This document shows, in pieces, positions 59,261 to 64,000 of a DNA stretch of 64,000 bases (positions are counted from its first letter, which is position 1; each line of letters opens with the position of its first letter). The notes below the pieces were generated by a model, which was not told the DNA's origin, searched no databases, and saw only the letters and a list, made by a program, of their open reading frames with translations. Location of the stretch: positions 310,001 through 374,000 of the forward strand of contig JAZKJV010005755.1 in assembly GCA_037367405.1 (NCBI GenBank). Direction: 5' to 3'. Origin of the DNA: Ottelia alismoides (taxonomy: Eukaryota > Streptophyta > Magnoliopsida > Alismatales > Hydrocharitaceae). A program made the translations under genes and the position numbers.

Positions 59261-60159
59261 TCAATTGGGGTGGCTTTCGTGCAAGTAACCGCCCACGATG
59301 CCTGCACGCATTTCACCGATCAGCTTGATTGGAATATACCAAGGATGGGCCAAATGGAATTTCGTGGAGACTTCTCGGACGAGGCGGCGAAGGCAATAAC
59401 TCCATGTCTCTTCTGAACCGTGGCGGTAAGCATAGTAGTAATCACCCACACCGTGTTTCGGTGAGGAGCTCGTCAGATGGCTGCCTGTATTTCGAGTCCC
59501 ACCTCGCTCTGCGCGCAAATGATCAATCGCAGCATCACCTGCAAAAAGGATCTTACCGCCAGCACTGATGATTCGCCGTGCAAAATCTGTTTCGAAACGA
59601 AAAGCGGAGCCCGTGAAATTCCTATCGAACCCGCCGATACTTAAGGCCCGTTTGCGATGTACACAAAGATTTCCCGCCATCACGTTCTCGACTGGCATCA
59701 CACGGGTGGAATGAAATGGGAAAATCAAAATCTCGCCTGAGTCCGGTTAGAGATCTTTGCGCTGCAATGTCTTCGCTGGATTGCCAAGGCTGAATAACGC
59801 GCCCAACTGTAGCCCACAGTTCGGGCAATCGACTGATGATGGGAATAGTGACGCTTGACCAACCCTTCATGCGCTTTGATATCATCATCCAGATAAAGCA
59901 CCCACGGATAAGCCGCTCGGATGAGACCGTGATTCATTGCATCTACGATCGAAGGAGGCTTACGTTGTATCCATCTCACTCGCCCTGCAGCTTCCCACTT
60001 TCGCAATTGCTTGTCCGTGTTCGCATCATGTTTCTCGGTTTGATCGATAAGCAAGATTTCCGCCGGCGACGGGGATTGCGAAAGCAATGACGAAACACTT
60101 TGGAGAAGTATCTCCTCACGCTGATAAGTGGGTATCACAACTGAGACAGGAAGCATCAT
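59261..60159 (-). pseudogene. glycosyltransferase family 2, one frameshift
   Basis: MMLPVSVVIPTYQREEILLQ opens a GT-A fold; VDAMNHGLIRAAYPWVLYLDDDIKAHEGLV has the DxD metal site. The frame is lost near 59770. After it the protein continues FPFHSTRVMPVENVMAGNLC, RKRALSIGGFDRNFTGSAF, ETDFARRIISAGGKILFAGDA with the E-D catalytic region, and ends IGEMRAGIVGGYLHES. About 300 aa. Its ATG overlaps the stop of the small upstream gene (ATGA). Inverting glycosyltransferase of the polysaccharide locus. Confidence 0.85.
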
Positions 60160-60266
60160 TCTTCAGTGTTTACTCGCCCCATACGCCAACGATTTAGGAG
60201 AATCCACGCCGATGGAATGACGACGGACGCCACGGCAACGACTATCAACCCTCTTAACAATCCCAT
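60156..60266 (-). CDS. 36-aa single-pass membrane peptide
   Basis: MGLLRGLIVVAVASVVIPSA, then WILLNRWRMGRVNTEE. One membrane segment (residues 3-24) with a basic end. AAGG lies about 11 nt before the ATG. The TGA overlaps the glycosyltransferase start (ATGA), a typical coupled arrangement, and the frame lies in the only gap between two locus genes. No homologue known to me. It could instead be the tail of the preceding membrane protein if a shift hides the connection. Confidence 0.5.
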   Translation of the reverse strand: MGLLRGLIVVAVASVVIPSAWILLNRWRMGRVNTEE

Positions 60267-60293
60267 CACAAGCAAATACCTTCTAGGGTGACC

Positions 60294-62268
60294 CTAAGTA
60301 TCGAGAGGAAGTGGTTCCACAAGTTCGGGATTCATCACGGCCATCGCTCCCCACGCTAACCACAAAATCCCAATCCCCCAAAACACAACCAAAACTATCT
60401 TGATCGAGTTGGATAGTGAAAGAGATGGGTAGCGTCCCATACTCGCGGCGCTAGCGAGCAGAACCGGCAAGAAAGGGCACATCCAACTGACGCGATGATA
60501 ACCTTCGCTCACAGGCAAGACCAAGTCATAACTCAAATTCCAAGCGACCATATCAAACGCGAGACCGGGAAAAAGAACAACTGTGTAACCTATGAAAAAC
60601 ATTAACCCGTACTGAATCTGCCAGGAGTAGGCGAACTGGCGATATACGGTCATTGTTTCAACCACTTTTGCGCTTCCACAAACAAACTCATCGTTACAGC
60701 TTCGAGTTTCCCAGTCCCACCAATTGGGCCCCGGCAATGTTTGAAACTGATCGCGCATTTCATCTAGCACCTCTTTTATGCCGGCGTGTGTTCTTGCGAG
60801 CTCGAGCAACTCTTCGTCCCCAAGTTCCAGACTCCCTACGCGGAAGTATCTGGTTATTCTCAGCATGAACTCCTGGCGGGAAATAAGGCATTGATTCGGG
60901 AAAGCTTGGGTCCGAGGGATGTTCAACCACAAAAACGTTGTGCCCACCTTGACATCGTGGATCTCTATACCGTCCCACCAAGCCAAGTATTTGCCTGAGA
61001 AGTAATTTAGTGTTGACAGAAACGTTTCTTACGTGCTCCCGTTCTGTCTGCGGATCACCGTGCTCATCAGTTTGAGATTGGCACCGTTTATTCCTGTTCT
61101 TGGGATGCGTGAATAGGTTATGTCGGATGACGGTAGGGCCAACGGTAACTGGAGAATCCCTAAGCTTTCATGACAATCAAATATCCAGTTGTGCTCAAGG
61201 TTTACATTGACCCCTTCTCCATCCAATTCGAATGCATCATCCGTACAACGAGCGATCCAGTTTCCAGTAACCTGCACAGTTCCTTACTCTTTTGAAGTGC
61301 TACTAATGCCTGTTGCATCACCCCCGTCAACAACGACGCTGTTTTCTACCGTCAGCGGTGCATGTCCTGCCCGGACAAGACACGAGTGTGGATAACGCCC
61401 ATAAATCTGCCCCCAATCTAGCCACCCGCTTCTTTCCCACTCCGATTGCGGGTAATTCTGATAAAGACATCGGTTTATGTGCACGTGACTCACAGGGCGA
61501 AGCCCCCCCCGCCTCAATGCCAATGCGGCATTCGCTAAAAACACAATCCTCGAAAGTCACCCAGGAGGAATTCCAACAGCGGATACCTGCACCGATTCCA
61601 ACCGAAAGCGAATTCCGTTGATGCGAATATGCTCTCCCATCAAAATAGAGGTTTGCGCTTTTGAATTCGCCCCATTCCCTTGGCTCTTGAGTAATTGAAT
61701 TACACTCAAGAAAATGTTGCGAAGGCAAGCTCCCATCGTTAAGAAAAACCGCTAATTCCCCTTCCCCCCAATAAACGCATTTTGCGCATGGCTTCTGGTG
61801 ACCAGTTGCAAAAACGAGTCAAAATTGCCCCAAGTAGAGCGGAACATGCACTTGTTATCGCACGTCACCCAGTAGATCGGATAGCGAGTCTTAGTCACAT
61901 AGATGTTCTTTCCACGAAGTTCCCATGTGCATTCTGTAACCATCCTGATTCGCCCTGGCTGATAGTTACCGTGCCTGGATCTCGCGCAAGGAGCTCAATG
62001 GTTTCTCCCGCGTTCCCGAACGTCGCAAATGAATTCGTTCGTGATAGCTGCCGGGGAGGATGATGATTTTCGTTCCCGGAGTCGCGCGATCACAGGCCAA
62101 TTGAATGCTGCGTAGAGGGTATGCCACGCTGGAACCTGAATACCAGTTACTTCCGCCAATGGATACATAAACGACTTCGTTTGAACTGAACCAACCCGCC
62201 CGAACTAGGCTAACGCACCCAGCCAGCACCATTAGCAGGACGCAAGCGGCATTCTTACCGATGTGCAT
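60294..62268 (-). pseudogene. right-handed beta-helix protein with C-terminal membrane segments, frameshifted
   Basis: ATG at 62268 directly follows the TAA of the upstream gene. Signal or anchor: NAACVLLMVLAGCVSLVRA, with LAGC as lipobox. Parallel beta-helix rungs follow: VVYVSIGGSNWYSGSSVAYPLRS, GTKIIILPGSYHERIHLRRSG, NSSWVTFEDCVFSECRIGIEAG, LTVENSVVVDGGDATGI, NWIARCTDDAFELDGEGVNVNLEHNWIFDCHES. The last 230 residues (60294-60986) contain three membrane segments (LMFFIGYTVVLFPGLAF; IVLVVFWGIGILWLAWG). Shifts near 61985, 61745, 61400, 61280 and 61000. Beta-helix proteins of such loci are often polysaccharide lyases or epimerases; catalysis is not evident here. Confidence 0.7.
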
Positions 62269-63444
62269 TTAGAACACACCTTTTGTGCCGAGCTTTGCGT
62301 CGATGCGCTGTTGCCAAAACTGCAAAAGCTTATTGGCGGTTTCGCCCCAGGTAAATTTCGCGGATTTGCTTTTTGCGGCTCTGCTTACCTTCAATCGCAA
62401 CCCCGGGTTCTCAATAACTTCGATACAACTCCGCGCGATTCCAGTAGCATCACCCGGCTTGAATAAAAATCCATCCGTACCCGATACAATGGTTTGCCTC
62501 ATCCCATCAATCGCTGAGGCCATAACGACCATGCCGCGCGCCATCGCTTGAAGGAATGTCTGTGCAAAGCCCTCGAAATAGGAGGGAAACAAAAAGATAT
62601 CGTGTGAATCAAATAAGGACAGGAGCTCAGGTTTCGACATCCAATGTCGTAATGTAACCCGCGCAACAATATTCTCACCGAGCAATTCACGTACACTGCC
62701 ATGGAACGACTCGGGACAGATCCACGTTGCAGAGGCATCCATTTTATTGCCTAATACCTCCCGCATGATACTTGCGACCACCTCAGGGCCTTTTTGGGGC
62801 ATGAAACTCCCCGCGTAAAGCAACTTGTTGCCCATGCGTTCTAACTGCTTTTGCGTTGGCGAGTCAAAGAACAAATCGTCGACCCCAGGGTTGAGCACCA
62901 GCAGTTTGTCTTTATCAACAGAGTGATGCCTTTGTATGTAATCAAAGTCGTCGATGGAACAGAGCACAATCCCATCGGACCATTTCAGCGCGAGTTGATT
63001 GTGACGTTCCAATGGAATACGTAACAAACGGGTAAATAACTTTCGTGCAGATGACCTCCGATCACTAGCAGTAGCAAAGGCTTGGAGCGATAGACGCACA
63101 TTCGGTTCCCAACCATGACTGCGGTTAATAAACACCCCGCGCCTACCTTGCTGTCGGTGTTGTTTTGCAGCGAGCCATGCATGCGGTTGATTGACTTGAA
63201 CCACGTCAAAGTGATTCCGGTTCGACTTTACCTGCACAAGCTTTGCATATCGTTGAGGAAGTTCAATCCATTGAAACAAGTTATGGTGTTTGATGATGCG
63301 AGGCAGATCCCGCTCCCAATAATCTTCGATTTCATGACCGAGCGATCGGAGCGCTGCAATCGTCCCAAGGTCGCAGCCGGGTGCGCCAAGCGTTGGGTCT
63401 GGCGGGGTATTTGCCGCGAATAAGACCTTCACCGCTTCATCCAC
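62269..63444 (-). CDS. glycosyltransferase family 4
   Basis: A 391-residue GT-B enzyme, intact. N-terminal VKVLFAANTPPDPTLGAPGCD is the donor-loop region, and VVQVNQPHAWLA follows. C-terminal motifs: LLYAGSFMPQKGPEVVASIM, LFDSHDIFLFPSYFEGFAQTFLQAMARGMVV with the E-x7-E variant, and GTDGFLFKPGDATGIA. It is followed without a gap by the beta-helix gene (TAA-ATG). Sugar specificity unknown. Confidence 0.9.
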   Translation of the reverse strand: MDEAVKVLFAANTPPDPTLGAPGCDLGTIAALRSLGHEIEDYWERDLPRIIKHHNLFQWIELPQRYAKLVQVKSNRNHFDVVQVNQPHAWLAAKQHRQQGRRGVFINRSHGWEPNVRLSLQAFATASDRRSSARKLFTRLLRIPLERHNQLALKWSDGIVLCSIDDFDYIQRHHSVDKDKLLVLNPGVDDLFFDSPTQKQLERMGNKLLYAGSFMPQKGPEVVASIMREVLGNKMDASATWICPESFHGSVRELLGENIVARVTLRHWMSKPELLSLFDSHDIFLFPSYFEGFAQTFLQAMARGMVVMASAIDGMRQTIVSGTDGFLFKPGDATGIARSCIEVIENPGLRLKVSRAAKSKSAKFTWGETANKLLQFWQQRIDAKLGTKGVF

Positions 63445-63472
63445 ACAACGGAACTCAACTTTACCGCGCGAC

Positions 63473-64000
63473 TCATTCTGAGTTCACTCTTAGGTAAGTC
63501 CAGCCCTGCATTTGAATACCCTCGGGCAACCAGCGGCCGCAATTCCACCCAATAAAGTATTCTGGGGCGATCACCGTGCCAGATTGACTTCCGAGCCATG
63601 CGCCCCACCACGAGAAACTAGAATTGGAGATAATACGGTACGCACATCTCGATAGCAGGATGAGGTCGACTGCAGCATTCGAACTATTCTCAACAATGTA
63701 GGGCGAATACCTGTGAAACTTTTCCAAACACCATTGTGGGTCATCCGAAATCACAACGAGCTTTGAATCGGGGGGTAAACGAGAAATGGCGTCGTGATAG
63801 AATGACTCGGGCAAACACCAACCGCCCGCATAGCCATAATTACGCATGGAGTCATAGTCACCGCGGCGCACGTGCATGCAAGCAAGTTTATCGACTGCCC
63901 TTCCTATTCTGACGACGATACGGTCGACTTCGTTGGATATCTCAGGCTTGGGGGTAAACCACCGACAAACCTGTTCACGGAGATTTTCAAAGTAGCGTGG
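63473..64000 (-). CDS. alpha-1,2-fucosyltransferase, GT11 (5' end outside window)
   Basis: The frame stays open to the right edge, so the N-terminus lies outside. Visible motifs are CMHVRRGDYDSMRNYG (the GDP-fucose binding HxRRGDY), LVVISDDPQWCLEKF and ISNSSFSWWGAWLGS, which together identify GT11. The end is GWTYLRVNSE. It transfers L-fucose from GDP-fucose to a galactose-type acceptor in the growing repeat unit. It agrees with the GDP-L-fucose synthase 13 kb downstream in the same locus. Confidence 0.88.
   Translation of the reverse strand, partial: PRYFENLREQVCRWFTPKPEISNEVDRIVVRIGRAVDKLACMHVRRGDYDSMRNYGYAGGWCLPESFYHDAISRLPPDSKLVVISDDPQWCLEKFHRYSPYIVENSSNAAVDLILLSRCAYRIISNSSFSWWGAWLGSQSGTVIAPEYFIGWNCGRWLPEGIQMQGWTYLRVNSE

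Overview
The window looks like a planctomycete chromosome of the Pirellulaceae/Rhodopirellula type. This is inferred from gene content, not from a marker gene. The indicators are two PSCyt1-DUF1549-DUF1553 / DUF1501 gene pairs, a sulfatase, a DUF4838 protein, a PQQ-like beta-propeller protein, a haem-c beta-propeller protein, an FG-GAP repeat protein, a membrane Ser/Thr kinase with an extracellular sensor region, and 'MENPY' type small membrane proteins. No rRNA, tRNA or CRISPR array was seen.

Layout. 1-12 kb: end of a DUF4838 protein, a coiled-coil protein, an RND efflux pump, and a leftward operon of PSCyt1/DUF1549/DUF1553 protein, DUF1501 protein and sulfatase. 12-19 kb: a second, rightward PSCyt1/DUF1501 pair, a divergent Rrf2 regulator and fatty-acid desaturase, and a PQQ-like propeller. 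19-27 kb: a 0.5-kb imperfect palindrome, truncated haemoglobin, MBOAT acyltransferase plus SGNH hydrolase, APS kinase, an FHA/sigma-54 activator, and protoporphyrinogen oxidase. 27-31 kb: a possible signalling module made of a PstS-like binding protein, a His-rich membrane protein with an Hpt-like end, and a response regulator. 31-46 kb: a secreted unknown, a transposase, an amidohydrolase, the sensor kinase, a cytochrome-propeller, UPF0158, QueD, a MazG-like protein, FG-GAP, and a hybrid histidine kinase. 46-48 kb: a group II intron-like retroelement. 48-64 kb: CinA, then a leftward exopolysaccharide locus with FkbM, GDP-fucose synthase, BY-kinase, Wzy-like polymerase, several glycosyltransferases, a WcaF-like acetyltransferase, a beta-helix membrane protein and a GT11 fucosyltransferase. 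That locus probably makes and exports a fucose-containing polysaccharide.

Two features dominate beyond the genes. First, gene borders carry several families of dispersed short repeats, many of them hairpins. Some repeat copies supply the last codons and stop codon of genes, and the group II element sits inside one copy, splitting it precisely. Second, about 20 genes are broken by 1-base shifts, densest at 20-38 kb and again at 58-62 kb, while long neighbouring genes are intact. Most shifts I traced are gains or losses of a base in or next to short homopolymers, so consensus error is the likeliest cause. I therefore name broken genes by the protein they would encode and flag them as frameshifted as given.
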